Source of the DNA: Tricholoma matsutake
Taxonomy: Eukaryota; Basidiomycota; Agaricomycetes; Agaricales; Tricholomataceae
Length of the DNA stretch: 64,000 nt
Assembly: GCA_026075535.2 (NCBI GenBank)
Contig: AP026538.1
Coordinates: 12,276,001-12,340,000, forward strand
Reading direction: 5' to 3'
Both the position numbers and the translations under genes were made by a program. How positions within the stretch are numbered: position 1 is the stretch's first letter; each line of letters starts with the position of its first letter. Below are positions 43,617 to 56,026 of the stretch, one piece after another. The notes under the pieces were generated by a model. That model did not search any database. It had not been told where the DNA came from and saw only the letters and a list, made by a program, of their open reading frames with translations.

Positions 43617-46060
43617 TAAGAATAGTATATGAACATGTCCTCACTTCTCATCATCCATTGCACAAACTTCTAGTATGGTTGCATCGGAGTTGATCTACAG
43701 CAAGAATTTTAGCACTGAGATTGACGCAAGGAAGGGGCCACACTCTTTTCTTTTCTTCCTCCAATGCTCCAAGTGATCCACAAGCACCTCCTCGTGCTTT
43801 GCAAGTTGTTGTTTATGAGGCAATTCAGAGCCAAGTTGAACATTGAAGCTGGAGATGCATAACGGTTGTTCATGCTCAGATACTGTTCTAAAGTTTGCAT
43901 AATTGCCCAAGAGTCGGAAAGCTCGTTTTAGATTTTGCGTGTGGCAGAATTGTCAGTCTGGTTTCTGCTATGGATCACATCGATGGATTGATTGCCTGCC
44001 ACCTGAAGGCAGTCTTAGGTTTCAGCAGTGATCTCACCAGCACATCCACAGTAGCTTCAGAACAAGGCATCACCTCTACAATTTTGGACATTCACTATTA
44101 TAACATATAATACATAACTTGATACCCAACAATGTTATATGTCCATAATGTCCCATTACATGGGGAGACTGATGAGTGACGACCTCCCAAAGCTCATGCA
44201 TGAACATCAATACAACACCAAAGCATGGGGTACATGCAGACATTCAAACCAGGCAGCTGTCATTGAACTTTGGGTTTTCTCCACACGAATCAAAAGATTG
44301 ACAGTAGCGGGGTGCTGGTGATGTGGAACCAAGCAGCCACGTTGCGACGATGCCCCAAGTGTGACCAATAGCAAACACGAGTGTTACTGTGATATGCTGC
44401 AGAGTATGTGCCGATGGTATTTCACTTTATTGCTAAGAATACAAAGACCGTTAGATGATGTTTGCTAACTCCAATCAGGACAGACAGACCGATGGACATT
44501 TTGAAACTAATCATGCAAAAGGTGCATGAGAACATGATCATGAACCTGTGACTGTGATGGCAATAGCAATCAGGGATCTAAGCAATGTCATAGTGGCTAA
44601 ATAATGTTCAGATAATATAAGGAAACATTATAATGACGGTGACAGGATCTACACTGACCGACGTGGGGTACACTCATTAATTGTGCACAGGCTGCAGTGT
44701 AATGCATGGATTTCAGGATAGATAGTGAAGCTAAGAAACAAAAATGGTCAACTGAGTTTCATTTTATTCCCAAAGAAAATTGACCTACTACATGAGACCA
44801 TGATTTATGAAGGGCCATCCCTACATGAACGTGAATTTAATGTTCTAAAGCATCAAAATATGTACATTGAAGGCAAAAAGGATGATGACCAGCCTCAATG
44901 GAGTGTAAGCGCCTGGACTACCTCACGTTGGCTAAACCTATCCAATTCTTTCATATGGCCAGTGACGTTGTCCCCTCTCAGATGTACAACGATGTAAGTC
45001 TTCTGCTTCTGGCTGAAAAACTGCATGTCTACCAGAGAGCAAGGTAGAAGGAAAAATGAGGCCACACTGAACAAGACTGAAAAGACCTTTGAGGATAGAT
45101 AACCAAGCCTAATTGATGTTGTCTGATATTGTTCATATGAATTACATCATAAGATCGGATGCCGGAGAATACTACTTACTCATCAGGAGTAAAAAAGGAT
45201 GATTTCTGGTCAGTGTGAAGGGCAGGATCAGAGATGCATAAGATCATGCCTTGAGTAGCTGTTGACCAAAGTAAAAGAATGAAAAGTAGTAAAATGAACT
45301 CGCTACCTGAATCATCTTGCCTGAATGTACAGATTGGCCTGGTTTAATAGATTGAAGACCATGGTATGTACCTTCAAGAAGACTGAGGAAGAAATGAGCA
45401 TTTAAAAGTCACTTGAATGTTTTCATGACACCTTTGAGGCAATTTTGTAAACAAAAATATGGATTGGATAGAGGGATGTCGACCTTGCAGAGTAGTCCCA
45501 AAAGTGCAGCATTGTAATAGCAAGTATCAGCCTATTGGTCAAGTTCATATTTGAATCAGAGTCAGGCAGTAGTCGAGCATGTTTCAAGCAGAACAAAAAA
45601 TACCTTTAGCTTATACTAAGTTATGGAGTTCCAACTTCCAAGGAAGTTGAGATAACAGTTGTTGAGTGTTTGGCCCTGGTAGTCACATTTTGTTTCAAGT
45701 TCATCACTTGAAGACTTCAACCTACACCGGAACACATTCAAGTTTATATTAATTAGCATGCTACTCATGAGTGCCCGTGTTCTCAAACATATTGCTCTGG
45801 TTTTACTCGGTATTGGCAGGTGATCTCATGTTTGGGCTGTTCCCTATTGACATAAGAAACTGTAAGAAACCTATGGCATGTGTGTGTAACAGTGTGTTTC
45901 AATGTTATCTCTGACGGTCATCTTCAATTTTATTAGTTCCTATAAATGTACACTAATTTGGTAACCTCTTAGTGATGAAATTCTTGATACAAGGTATGCT
46001 GATGACTTTCCACGATCACCTAAATAATTTATGTGTATACCCCGCAGGTCCCCATTCATC
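43617..46060. other. Unassigned 2.4 kb, no recognised gene
   Basis: Short frames only. The stretches 43695-43910 (-; ELPHKQQLAKHEEVLVDHLEHW) and 44725-44997 (+; HETMIYEGPSLHEREFNVLK) look protein-like but match no family I know. They may be fragments of a decayed gene. Confidence 0.35.
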
Positions 46061-47343
46061 TTCTCCTAGATGGCATCCTGTTCATCCACCTCAACTGCCC
46101 TGACATCCAGTTTCCACCATCCCACCTCCACTGATACACAATTCCACATCCCTACATGCATCTTTCTCTACACTAACAGCAGCAACACCTCTCACTATTC
46201 CCTAAGCTTTCTGGCTCACCATGTCTTGTCCCCCACCCTACCTCCCCACTCTCTGGCTTCTCCACCTCCTTCCCGTTCCCTGGCTCCCAGTCCAGATCAG
46301 GGAGCCTGCCCCTCCCCGTCCCTTGCTTCGCACTTTTTGAATACAACAGGCACAGCAGGCTCAAATTGGGACAGTGCAGGAACACCTAAGATAATTACCG
46401 ATATTTGAAGCCTTTGATTGCTGGCATTTCAGCTTCTGCCAACATGCATGGGAGAGATGCCTCAAGCTTGGGGATGGGGTCGAGGAGAGTAAGCTTGGGA
46501 TCGAAGAGGATGAGTGCAGTGTCATCATATGCGAGGAGGGTGAGTGGGAGTGCAGGGTCAGTGAAGATGAATGGAGGGGGATGTTGCCACCATTTGTCGA
46601 TAACCCTCTGGCACAAATGAGGGCTCGCAGCAGACAATGTCGATGCTGATGCCGAGTATGAGTGCTGGGGTGATGGCACCAAGATCTGAATCCATGTCCT
46701 TGCTGCTGTGGCTTATAATTCGAGGGCTTGTGGTGCTCCCACTTTTACTTAACAAGGATCTAGATGAACAATCTGCTAGAAATCAGAGAGAGGTCCAAAA
46801 TGGCAATGATGGGAAGAATTTTGTATCCAGGTATTCCAAGTTGGAAGAAGATCTGATATCAGATAACGATGACCATGTGTTGGTTTATATGCAGTTGAGT
46901 GTCGGATGAGGACCTATGGTGTATGTTGCTAGATCCTCGCACTATGTGGCTGTCCATTTGATTTCTACCCCTGCTTCTACTCCAAACTCAACTACCACAC
47001 CTTCCACACATCACCACACCCAGTGCCTCTCTCCCTCGACGTTTCTGATAGACTGCCACCAGACCTTCTCCCCTTCTACACAACATGTGGCTCCCCCTTC
47101 TCCTCAAACCTTGCTGCAACTCATCAAATGACCTTGTTGATCAATGTCAACAACAATATCAACATCAACATCAACTTCCTTCCTCCAAATGACAACAACA
47201 ACCCCTCCCTTGCTGCAAACATGAGTGGACAGGTCTATGCTTTTGTTCTACATGACTACAGCCACCACCACTGCTCTCCCTCACTCTAAATGCGAGTGGA
47301 GGGGGTTCTGATTCTGCTCTGGGCAAAGACTGTTGAGCTCACA
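46061..47343. other. Ser/Thr/Pro- and Asn-rich low-complexity stretch
   Basis: Plus-strand frames at 46070-46408 and 46916-47289 are rich in Ser, Thr, Pro and His, with AACAACAATATCAACATCAAC repeats near 47150. A minus-strand frame spans 46395-46682. No domain was recognised, and coding status cannot be decided by eye. Confidence 0.3.
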
Positions 47344-47345
47344 GC

Positions 47346-47600
47346 TAGTGTTCTAAGGTTTGGTCCATAGGCCCAAAACAAAAATTGGAACCAGACTGAA
47401 CTGAACCTCAGTTCGGTCCATTTTTTGGTTACAGTTACTCAAATTTAAGATCAGTCCAGTTAACAGTTACCTTGTTTTTGAAATGATCAAAAACTGATTA
47501 AAAACTGGTCAAAACCAGTTAGAACCAGTCTTCTTACCATATCTACTTGTTCTATATAATTTTGATCCCAGTCAAAGAAAAACAAGTAATATAATTATTA
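47346..47600. repeat. Partial hAT-like element, family B end
   Basis: TAGTGTTCTAAGGTTTGGTCCATAGG starts a stretch full of AACTGGT/ACCAGTT units, like the complete copy at 56142-56957. No right end or duplication was found nearby. Confidence 0.5.
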
Positions 47601-48600
47601 TTTACACTATTATAATTTGAATTGCAGTACAGTGGGACATGCCCAGGGGAAAAGTCATGATTTTGAGTGGATTTATATACCCTGTGGATGTGCACGGACA
47701 CATGAGGTCATGTTTGTGCTCCCAAAATAAAAGTGGCACCATTTGCAAAATCTCACCCATCAGTACGGCAATTGCTGGAAAATATGATGCTGGGCACACA
47801 GATGTTACTTTGCTGCGCATCGAGCACCACAAATGAATAGGGGCCTGTAAACATGTAGTAAATTACATTTATGCTCCAAACTTTACCTCCCAACAGTCAA
47901 AATCAAGTGAGTAACAGGGCAAGTGTCAATTTTGATAGTTTTACAGCTATAACTTATGTAACAGTCACTGCCAGCTGAGGCTGAGTTGAAGTTATGTTTC
48001 AATGAGTCCAATTTAGAAAGCCATGCAGTTCTAGATTCCCCCCAGCATATAGAATAGATATCAGAGTGAAAATGGCAAGTTGTTATCTCTCACAGTTTTG
48101 CCATTTGTGAGCCTAGTACCTGTTAGAAATTAATTTGGAAGCTTAAAAATGAACAATCGAGTGTGTCTGAATGTTCTAAAATAAGTAGTTAAGTGCATAA
48201 TGTGATGTGGAAGAGTTGTGGCAAGATATACTGCTAAAATGCATAGATTCAAGGACTTCATTGACTCAAGTTCTGTAATTCATTTGCCTCAACAATGTTT
48301 TCTCAATTGAATATTGAATACTTCACATAAAAATGAAATTTAAGCTGTAGTAGATTAATACAATACTCCCCACATGTCTCAACAGTATTTTTACCATTGG
48401 CAATAGTGGAGGAGGCCTCGGGGTTGTTGAAAACAACACGCTCACTGCATTGATCACTATCCGGCAATTGCTGGAACAAGTGATTGACAATGCGTGTACA
48501 CATTCTTTCTGCCAACTCATCCTCCCCTCCTTCTCTCATGAGTCTCATCTGCCCTCTGACCCTTTTTCAACATGCACCACCACTCTGTCCACACCCATGA
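47601..48600. other. Unassigned sequence
   Basis: No gene, RNA or repeat could be supported here. Frames are short and overlap on both strands. Confidence 0.4.
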
Positions 48601-49240
48601 CCACACAAACCAACAAACACAAAACAGGAGGCCTGAACAACAAACTAATGTTGTTGGGGCCCTCAGGTATGTTTTTGTTAGTTGATTTCTTTCTTTTTAC
48701 TAACTAAATGTTTTTCTTCATCTTTAGGCTCCTGTATCTTGATAACAACATCGCCCACCCCTGCCGAACAACACCCACAAGCCAGCCAAACAGGTACCCC
48801 ACAAAGCCTTGCACTGCCACTGCGAGCTTCTGCTCGCAGGGCAGCAAAGGGCCTGTTTCTGGACTATGATGACCACAGCTGATGCCAGCACCCTATGCTG
48901 CTGCTGCAAGCCTCTGCCCACAGGGTGGCAATGGGCCCTTTGCTGGACAGTGACAACCATGGCCGATGCCATGTCATGCAGCACCCCCACCCTATCTGTG
49001 AGCCACTGCTCGTAGGGGGATATGGAGGTGCTGACGATGATGGAACCTAGGACCATGAACAACCAACGATGAAGGGTGGGACAATGAATGTAGGGGACAG
49101 TGAACTGTGGGGACAACAAATTGCGGGGACAACAAACCGCAGGGAAGATAAACTGCAGGGACAACGAATGGCTGGGATGACACAATGGCAGTCCCCACCC
49201 TCACTACTAACATGGGACAGTAAGTTTTTTTTTCTAACTC
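48601..49240 (+). repeat. Hairpin-intron module related to the 14-kb array
   Basis: A hairpin (perfect AACAACA/TGTTGTT core, 48628-48664) is followed within a few bases by GTATGT (48667), a T-rich span, TACTAACTAAATG and an acceptor ending TTTAG at 48727. Downstream are palindromes beside G-rich runs (GCGAGC..GCTCGC at 48822-48837; GAGCCACTGCTC at about 49000) and a second donor-like GTAAGTTTTTTTTTCTAAC at 49218. The order of parts repeats that of the modules at 14170-15300, although the sequence is diverged. Confidence 0.55.
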
Positions 49241-49300
49241 TTTTCTTTTCTTTGTTACGAGTCCTTACGAAGTAAGGCTCATTTATCAATCCAGAACTTA

Positions 49301-50160
49301 CTATATCACCCAATTGGTCTGAAATCTCCCAGGGAGTCTGAAATTCAATTTCTACATTTTATCTGCTTGCGCAATCCCCCCGGAGTTTTATGAGATCTAA
49401 TTGACCAGTAGTAATGGATGTATGTATGATTTCACTAAGGAATACAAGCTGTGGAAGCAGTCGAGAAACAGTAGCCTGAGTGATCAAACAGTGATACAAA
49501 TGAAAATGTCTTGTTCACCATGGCAAAAACCACTCCCAAAGCCCGAAAAAATTTGACAGGACACCTACACTATACCAGACTATGGTAGTATGCTCTCTGC
49601 AAATCTCCGGGGGTGTTGTGCCCATGTTTGAGAGCGATGAAGGGACACTGTCAATTTTGTCACACTTTGTCATGGTAAAATTGAATGTCCACTGGCCGGC
49701 TCAATGGCAAGTGGCTCGAGATGCTTGAGGCATGAGAAATCACAAGAAAATACAAAGTGTGTGCACTACATACTGTTTCTGGGTGGACCTTGAATTTCGA
49801 TGAGTTTTGTCATGCTGTCTCTCCTCGCTCTTGAACATGGGCTCACCACCCCGGAGACTTGAAGAGAGTGTGTTACCATAGTTTGGTCTAGTGTAGGTGT
49901 CCTGTAAAATTTTTTCGGGCTTTGGGAGTGATTTTTGCTAAGGTGAACAAGACATTTTCATTTGTATCACTGCTTGATCACTCTGGCTACTGTTTCTCGA
50001 CTGCTTCCACAACTTGTATTCCTTAGTGAAATCATACATACATCCATTACTACTAGTCAATTAGATCCCGTAAAACTCCGGGGGGATTGCACAAGCAGAT
50101 AAAATGTAGAAATTGAATTTCAGACTCCCTGGGAGATTTCAGACCAATTGGGTGATATAG
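49301..50160. mobile_element. 860-bp fold-back element with long terminal inverted repeats
   Basis: The left arm from 49301 (CTATATCACCCAATTGG) and the right arm ending 50160 (CCAATTGGGTGATATAG) are reverse complements over roughly 300-350 bp with few differences. Flanking TA (49299-49300, 50161-50162) fits insertion by a Tc1/mariner-type enzyme. No coding sequence was found, so it is a MITE-like element. Confidence 0.88.
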
Positions 50161-50574
50161 TATCATTCTTATTTTTAAAAATTTCCTTTTGTATAAAGTC
50201 ATGTGACTTTCCTTTTTGGGAAAAAGTTACCAGGCAATAGGAGCATTCCAAATATTGTTTCAGAGTGTTTCTAAGTGCTTTTGTTTAGTAAGTTGCAAAA
50301 TATTCGCAAAAAGCCGAGTCTTTTTGTGGCTGTGCATATGATTTTTTGGTTTTGTAATTATAAATTGGTCTCTGTTTTGATCTTTAACAGCTACACAAGT
50401 CACATGACTTTTCCCTCTTACTATATGCCCCTCAAAGCCAAGCCTTAGCTGCAGCTTTCAGGCCAAGCTAAGCCATCACAACACTAAACCCATGCCCTGG
50501 TGAGCCAGAACCTTATCCCCCTGCCATAATCTCTACTAACCTTCATTTCTGTTGAATAAACGGTTGTAGCATTA
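50161..50574. other. Unassigned sequence
   Basis: No gene. A stretch at 50438-50486 (AAGCCAAGCCTTAGC ... CACAACACTA) resembles a decayed hAT family A end. Confidence 0.3.
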
Positions 50575-50754
50575 GGCAACACTGACACTGACTCCAAATA
50601 TAGTAGTAATGATGTGCACACAGATTATTAATAGCAGGACATTATAATTACCAATTATGATTACTGATCAATGCATCAAACACTTGTATAAATAGTCATT
50701 GTAGATAAACACAATAATCAGTCCATTATACTATTATGTGTTCAGAGTTCAACA
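50575..50754 (+). repeat. Short 5' LTR of a copia element (putative)
   Basis: TGTAGCATTAGG...GTTCAACA gives TG...CA ends over 180 bp, with a TATA box (TATAAATAG, about 50695). It is followed at once by the primer site. The partner LTR is lost, so the left edge is inferred. Confidence 0.5.
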
Positions 50755-50768
50755 GGTTATGCGCGAGC
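50755..50768 (+). promoter_or_regulatory. Copia primer-binding site matching the initiator tRNA anticodon region
   Basis: GGTTATGCGCGAGC follows the LTR end directly. GGTTATG is complementary to CATAACC, the anticodon loop region of initiator methionine tRNA, as used by Drosophila copia and yeast Ty5 (half-tRNA priming). Confidence 0.5.
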
Positions 50769-50817
50769 TTAACTGAATTTTTGCATACACTCTTAACACA
50801 CTGAGCCACTTTTCAAA

Positions 50818-53088
50818 ATGACAGACACATCAAACACCCACACAAATGTTTACCAGATCGAACCCTTGACAGGAGCTGAGAATTATACCATATGGAAGAT
50901 CAAAATGATGGATATCTTGACAGGACAAGATTTGTGGGAATATGTCAATGGATCAACTACTTGGCCATCAGATGAGGCAGCAAAAGTGGCATGGGTAAAG
51001 AAGGATAGGATGGCACTATCCACAATCCAATTAAGGGTTGCCAACAAAATGTTGGTATACGTTGCAAGTTTGACAATGTTGAAGGAAGCATGGGACACAC
51101 TGAAGTCATTATTGGAAATGCAAGGGGTGCTCGGCATAGTGTTGGCATGATGAAAGTTATTTCGGGCTCAATGTGAAGAATCGACACCCATCCAGGAACA
51201 CATTAGGATGTTGTGTGGCTACCAGGAGGAGCTGCACACCCTGGGACAGAAAATTGATGGGGAAGAATTTTCTATTATTCTGCTAAGCTCACTTCCTGAA
51301 GGCTGGAACAATTATATTGCCTCTATTAACACAACAGCCTTAACAGACACTCCAAAACTGATCACACACATCCTCAAACATGATCGATGGATTAGCATGT
51401 GTAACACCAACGATACAGCCTTAATAGGCAAGCATGGGAAAAGGAAGTACAATCCCAATATCCCATGCTTCGAATACAGAGAAAAGGGGCACATAGGCCG
51501 GCAATGTAAGAAGAATTCCAAATTGGGAAAGTGGATATTGGGAGGAAAGCAGATGGGCACAACAGAAGCAAATGCAGTGGCTGATGACAAATTTGTGTTC
51601 TATGGGAATGATGGGAAGGATGTAGCACTGGCTGTCTTGCCAGACATGGCAACACCAAGTGCCAGTAGTGGAGGAAACTGGCTACATAATGGTGGACTAT
51701 GCAATGATTGGGGCAACACTGGAGGATGACCCACTTATGGTAAAAGAAGCCAAAGATCGATTGGATTGGCCAAAGTGGAAGATGGCTATGGATGCTGAAA
51801 TGACACAATTAACCAAAAGAGGTACATTCAAATTAGTTGACCTACCCTCAGACTGTCAAGCTATTGCAATCAATGGGTCTATTGCATCAAACACAATCAT
51901 GTTGGAAAAATCACAAAGCACAAGGCCAGACTTGTGGTGAAGGGGTTTTTCCAAATCCCTGGAATAGATTTCATGGAAACATTTGCACTGGTCATGCAGA
52001 TGGAAACCTTTTGGCTATTGATAGTGCTTGTAACCAAACTGGATCTTGAGATCCACATGGTTGATGTCATAGGTGCATACCTGAATAGGAAATTAGAGGT
52101 GATTTTCATGATGCAACCCCCTGAATATGATGATGGCACAGGATGAGTTCTACAGTTATTACAGCCTCTCTATGGGCTAAAATAGGCTGGCCAAGCTTGG
52201 AACAATGAACTCAACCAGACATTCCTGCAGATAAATTTCATGTGGCTCTTCTCTGATCAATGCGTCTATATCAGGCATACTGATCAAGATCTGATCATCA
52301 CTTTGGTACACATTGATGACATGACCATCCTCCGATCAGACATTGATGCCATCATGGGAATGAAAGCCGAGCTATCAAAAATTTTCACAATCACAGACCT
52401 GGCAGAGGCAAAGCAGGTCGTGGGATTGGAGTTGGAAAGGGATCTGGAGGCTGGTACCCACAGCATCAGTATATGAAGAAGATCCTGGAGAAATTTGGAA
52501 TGGCAGATTTGCACCCTGTTAGCACACCATTGGACCCCAAGATCAAACTGATCAAAACACCCAACAATGAGCACCACGATATCCCTGAATATCGCAGCGT
52601 GATTGGATCACTCATGTATTCGGCAATTGGCATGCGACCCAACATCTCATTTGCGGTACAGACACTCAGCCAATTCATGAGTAACCCCAGACCTATTCAT
52701 TGGACTGCTGTCAAATGTGTGTTTCGATATCTTAATGGCACTCCCAATCTTGGTATTGTCTACCAAAAAAGGGGAGAAGTCAAACTCATTGCTTATTCAG
52801 ATGCTGATTGGGGATCAAATGTCAATGATCAAAAATCTGTTTCTGGATACTGCTTCCAGATGGCAGGCAGCCCAATCTTGTGGCAATCAAAGAAGCAGCC
52901 GATGGTGGCATTATCATCAATGGAAGCCAAATACATGGTGGAAAGCCTAGCAACACACCAGGTTCTATGGCTGTGAATGCTCACTTCTTAACTTGGCATC
53001 CCATACTCCAGACCCACCAAACTCAATGTAGATAACCAAGGTGTGATTGACTACTCAAATAATGCCATTAACCACAGCCACACACACA
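50818..53088 (+). pseudogene. Copia Gag-Pol with internal deletion of protease and integrase
   Basis: Gag begins MTDTSNTHTNVYQIEPLTGAEN and carries LWEYVNGSTTWP, as in UBN2-type copia gag. A zinc knuckle near 51470 has lost its second cysteine (CFEYREKGHIGRQC). The reading then jumps, near 51650-51720, to reverse transcriptase (DRLDWPKWKMAMDAEMTQL). Protease and integrase are missing, about 2 kb. RT keeps LVHIDDMTIL. RNase H follows (YSDADWGSNVNDQKSVSGYCF; KKQPMVALSSMEAKYM). Stops and frameshifts are scattered. The frame ends in VDNQGVIDYSNNAINHS at about 53085, where an oppositely oriented copia fragment begins. Confidence 0.9.
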
Positions 53089-54115
53089 TGAAAAAGGCAA
53101 ATCCAGAGATAGAATGGTGGTAAATCTGAGAAGCCCAGTCTGCATCTGAATATCCCATGATAGCCAAGTGAGAGCCACCAAGAATGAGTTTGAAATCTTT
53201 AGTGCCAGATAGGTAATGGAAAACTTGGGTTGCCACTTGGAGGTGAGTGGCATGGGATGTTTTGAGGTATTGAGATAAAGTGGAGACTGCAGAAGCTATA
53301 TCCAGGCACATCATGACAGTAGCATACACGAGGCACATCATGACAGTAGCATACATGAGGCAGCTGATCATCTCACAATACTTGGTTTTCTTGGAAGGTG
53401 TGAGCAGAGTGGCTGAGACATGATGAGAATTGGGTGTGAGATCAAGGCCAACTTCCATAGGTGTCACGGCTGTGGCAGCATTCTCAAGTCCAAAGCAATG
53501 GAGTATCTGCTTGATGTAAGCTTGCTGCCCTAGAGAAATTGTGCGAGTGGCCAAGTTACAAGATATACTGACTCTGAGTAACCAATTGATTGGGCCAAGG
53601 TTGGAGATCTCAAATTTCACTGTTAATTGTGTCTTGATTAAAAGGTTAGCAGACTCAGCAGACTCAGCAATGATGGTGTATTTATCACCACTAAGTTTAT
53701 AGAAGACACCTTCATCTGTGACTGAAACTGAGAATTTGACAGTATTATTATCAAACCTGTGACCATTGGGAAGTGCCAACCATTGACTAGAATTGCTGAC
53801 TAGTGTTATAACATTAGTAGAATTTGTCTTAAACTTCTAATACTATGTGTGTTTGATTAGCATGTTCAGCAGTGCCATTTGATGCAGGAGAGTTGTGAAC
53901 AGTTAGATGATGAATCATTCCGGCATTTTCAAGGTGTTCAGCAAAATCTTTACTAGTAAATTTGCCACCTCAATCACAGCCAAAAATTTAAATCTGACCA
54001 ACTCATTGGGCTTTTACCCAAGTTTCGTACTTCTTGTAGTGGCAGAAGCTTTCTGATTTCTTCTTCAGGAAATGAATTGATTCTTCATGGCTGTGAAGGT
54101 CTTGAAAAAGGGCAT
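53085..54115 (-). pseudogene. Second copia fragment (integrase piece, RT end, RNase H), opposite strand
   Basis: On the minus strand 53051-53779 reads LGQQAYIKQILHCFGLENA, then DIASAVSTLSQYLKTSHATH, then GYSDADWASQIYHHSISGFAFFM, the end of RT and RNase H of a copia element. Upstream, at about 53850-54115, an integrase core remnant appears (GGKFTSKDFAEHLENAGMIHHLTVHNSPASNGTAEHAN) with the region between deleted. A 27-bp duplication (ATGATGTGCCTCG...GCTACTGTC, near 53310) lies inside the RT part. Confidence 0.85.
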
Positions 54116-54152
54116 AGTATCACCTTCCCCCTACAGACTGTACTGTGGCTGG

Positions 54153-54592
54153 TGTAAGGAAACTAGGGGGTGCCCCATATGTGTCTCCTATTTTTTATGT
54201 TCATCCTATATTTTTCCTCACTTCATTTCCTCCTATTCTTCATTTTCTATGATTTCTCCCTATTTTATTACTAATTTCCCTTTCTATCACATTTGTGCAT
54301 GTTGACAGTTTTATATCTAGAGACAGAGTACCCTTTCCGACATCCACCCCTTGGTGTGATGTCATTTGGCAGCCTTGATCTGCCTATCTCTGCCTTCTCT
54401 ATTTTTAGGCTACTATTTGATTTTTGCAATCTTTACATATACTGGGCATTGGCAAAGGGGTCCTTAGAGTTTTCTCTTCGGATTTCCCTTTGCTAGGTGC
54501 GCCTCCACTCCCTGTAATATGTACCATAATTTTAACTTTGGATTTCCCTTTGCTAGTCCACTAATTAAGTGGCTTCTAAGGTTGCCCTTATA
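54153..54592 (+). repeat. Gypsy 5' LTR, same family as 24048-30097, plus orientation
   Basis: TGTAAGGAAACTAGGGGGTGCCCC through CCCTTATA matches the 426-bp LTR, with a short insertion (CCACTAATTAAGTGG region) near 54560. The adjacent TTGAAAACTCTC keeps the self-priming segment. Confidence 0.9.
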
Positions 54593-54756
54593 GTTGAAAA
54601 CTCTCTTCTAAGGCTCGGAATTGCGAACATGCTGCCAAAGTAGACAGGTACAGAGTAGATGACACCTCCCAGAGCTCAAACGAGTCCCTACACACCGTTC
54701 CAGACACCCCCACCTTAAGTAATCACTCATTTTCGCCTAATGCACCACCTAGCACC

Positions 54757-55045
54757 ATGGACACATCAGTGCCTCAACACACTTGAAAGCAACATTACCG
54801 GAATACATGTGCAAATTGATTCGCTTAAATCTGTGATTGAAAACTTCATCAGAACCCTTCAGGCTAGCTCCATAACCAATATTCCCCCCATTATGACTCC
54901 AAGCACACCCAATAATGATGTGCTGCCTAACATGCCCACTAAGGAGAACACCCAGATCAAACTGTCCCCCCCCCACTGAATTTAATAGCATGCGTGCACC
55001 TTTCAAGCAGAGTTTGTACACCACTTTTGTCCCCTCAAATCCCAT
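54757..55045 (+). pseudogene. Gypsy Gag N-terminal fragment
   Basis: ESNITGIHVQIDSLKSVIENFIRTLQAS... is colinear with the first ~90 residues of the gag at 28507-29505, with stops and a deletion. It breaks off near 55045 in unrelated sequence. Confidence 0.85.
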
Positions 55046-55249
55046 TTATTCTCCTTTGTGGTGAACCATATGTAAGAGACTAAATATGTACTGTAGTGTA
55101 ATCTGTTGGGTGTTGTCCTCCAAATGAAGTTTCCTTGTCATCTGCATAGAGAGACCACATGGTGGCTCTCAAGCACTGTTGGAGCTAAGATAAGTGGTGC
55201 CATGACCATGTTTAAGGTATGTGTGTTGTTGGTTGTTCATTCTATCTCT

Positions 55250-55768
55250 CTAGGCTCCCCCATCCTGTCCTCCCTCTGGTGTCGGTAGCTCTCCAAATGT
55301 GTTGTGCCATCTCCCTGTCTCTGCAATGTATGTGAATAGTGCATGTAGTGTCTTTGACATGGTGAAAGGTTTTGTGAGGTTTATGCCCCTTCCTCCCATG
55401 TTGTTGCGCAGGGTTTGTCTAGCTGCATCGTGTGCAGGGCAGTGTAGCATAAGGTGTTGTACAGTTTCCTCAGCCTGTTGACATGCTGGGCAGATCAGTG
55501 AGTCTGTCTTTCCTATGTGGTGAAGGTGCTTAGCTAATGGTACATGTCCTGTTCTTATCTGCAATAGGATGCTGGCTTGCTTCCTTGCTAGTGGTGTGAT
55601 GAGTTTGAGGTGCTTGCTGGAAGGGGTTGTTGGGTCTGTCCCCTTCATTCTGTTGTAGCATTGTGATGCTGTCCTGTTAAGATTCACACCATGATCACAC
55701 ACAATTGGCATGTCTGATGCATGTTCTATTCTTAGCACATCCCTTTGATGCGCCCGGACAAACATCAC
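55250..55768 (-). pseudogene. LINE (non-LTR retrotransposon) ORF2, C-terminal fragment
   Basis: The 172-residue frame contains ASILLQIRTGHVPLAKHLHHIG followed by CPACQQAEETVQHLMLHC, a C-x2-C-x8-H-x4-C cluster found at the C terminus of LINE reverse transcriptases of the I/Tad-type groups. The tail LHALFTYIAETGRW is also typical. There is no RT or endonuclease upstream, so the copy is 5'-truncated, as expected of LINEs. The frame itself is open to its stop at 55250. No poly-A-like tail was recognised. Confidence 0.8.
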
Positions 55769-55789
55769 ATAGATGCCTTTCTTGCATTA

Positions 55790-56015
55790 TCTCTTTGTCT
55801 GACTAAACATATATATAGGTAGATAGATTCTTTGGTCACCTCAGTCACTTATACAAGTACTGAGGTGAGTATCATCTTGCATTAATCACTACAGATTACT
55901 TACTGTACTGTACATTAGTATACACTTGTGTATTCTAGATACAGTCTTCATTGAATTCAGTCACTTATACAAGTACTGAGTATACACTTGTGTATTCTAG
56001 GATTGATTCTCTACA
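55790..56015 (+). repeat. 5' LTR of the second copia element (putative, left edge uncertain)
   Basis: The stretch before the primer site contains a TATA-like ATATATATAGG near 55808 and two internal repeats: TCAGTCACTTATACAAGTAC (55844, 55958) and TATACACTTGTGTATTCTAG (about 55919, 55981). It ends CTCTACA at 56015. A TG start could not be fixed. Confidence 0.4.
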
Positions 56016-56026
56016 GGTTATGGGCC
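56016..56026 (+). promoter_or_regulatory. Copia primer-binding site, complementary to initiator tRNA anticodon stem-loop
   Basis: GGTTATGGGCC is the exact complement of GGCCCATAACC, the conserved anticodon stem-loop of eukaryotic initiator tRNA-Met. It directly follows the CTACA end of the LTR. Confidence 0.6.

Noticed and set aside
46061..47343. A secreted Ser/Thr-rich protein gene
   Set aside because: Open frames exist on both strands with no signal peptide, intron structure or domain that I could support.
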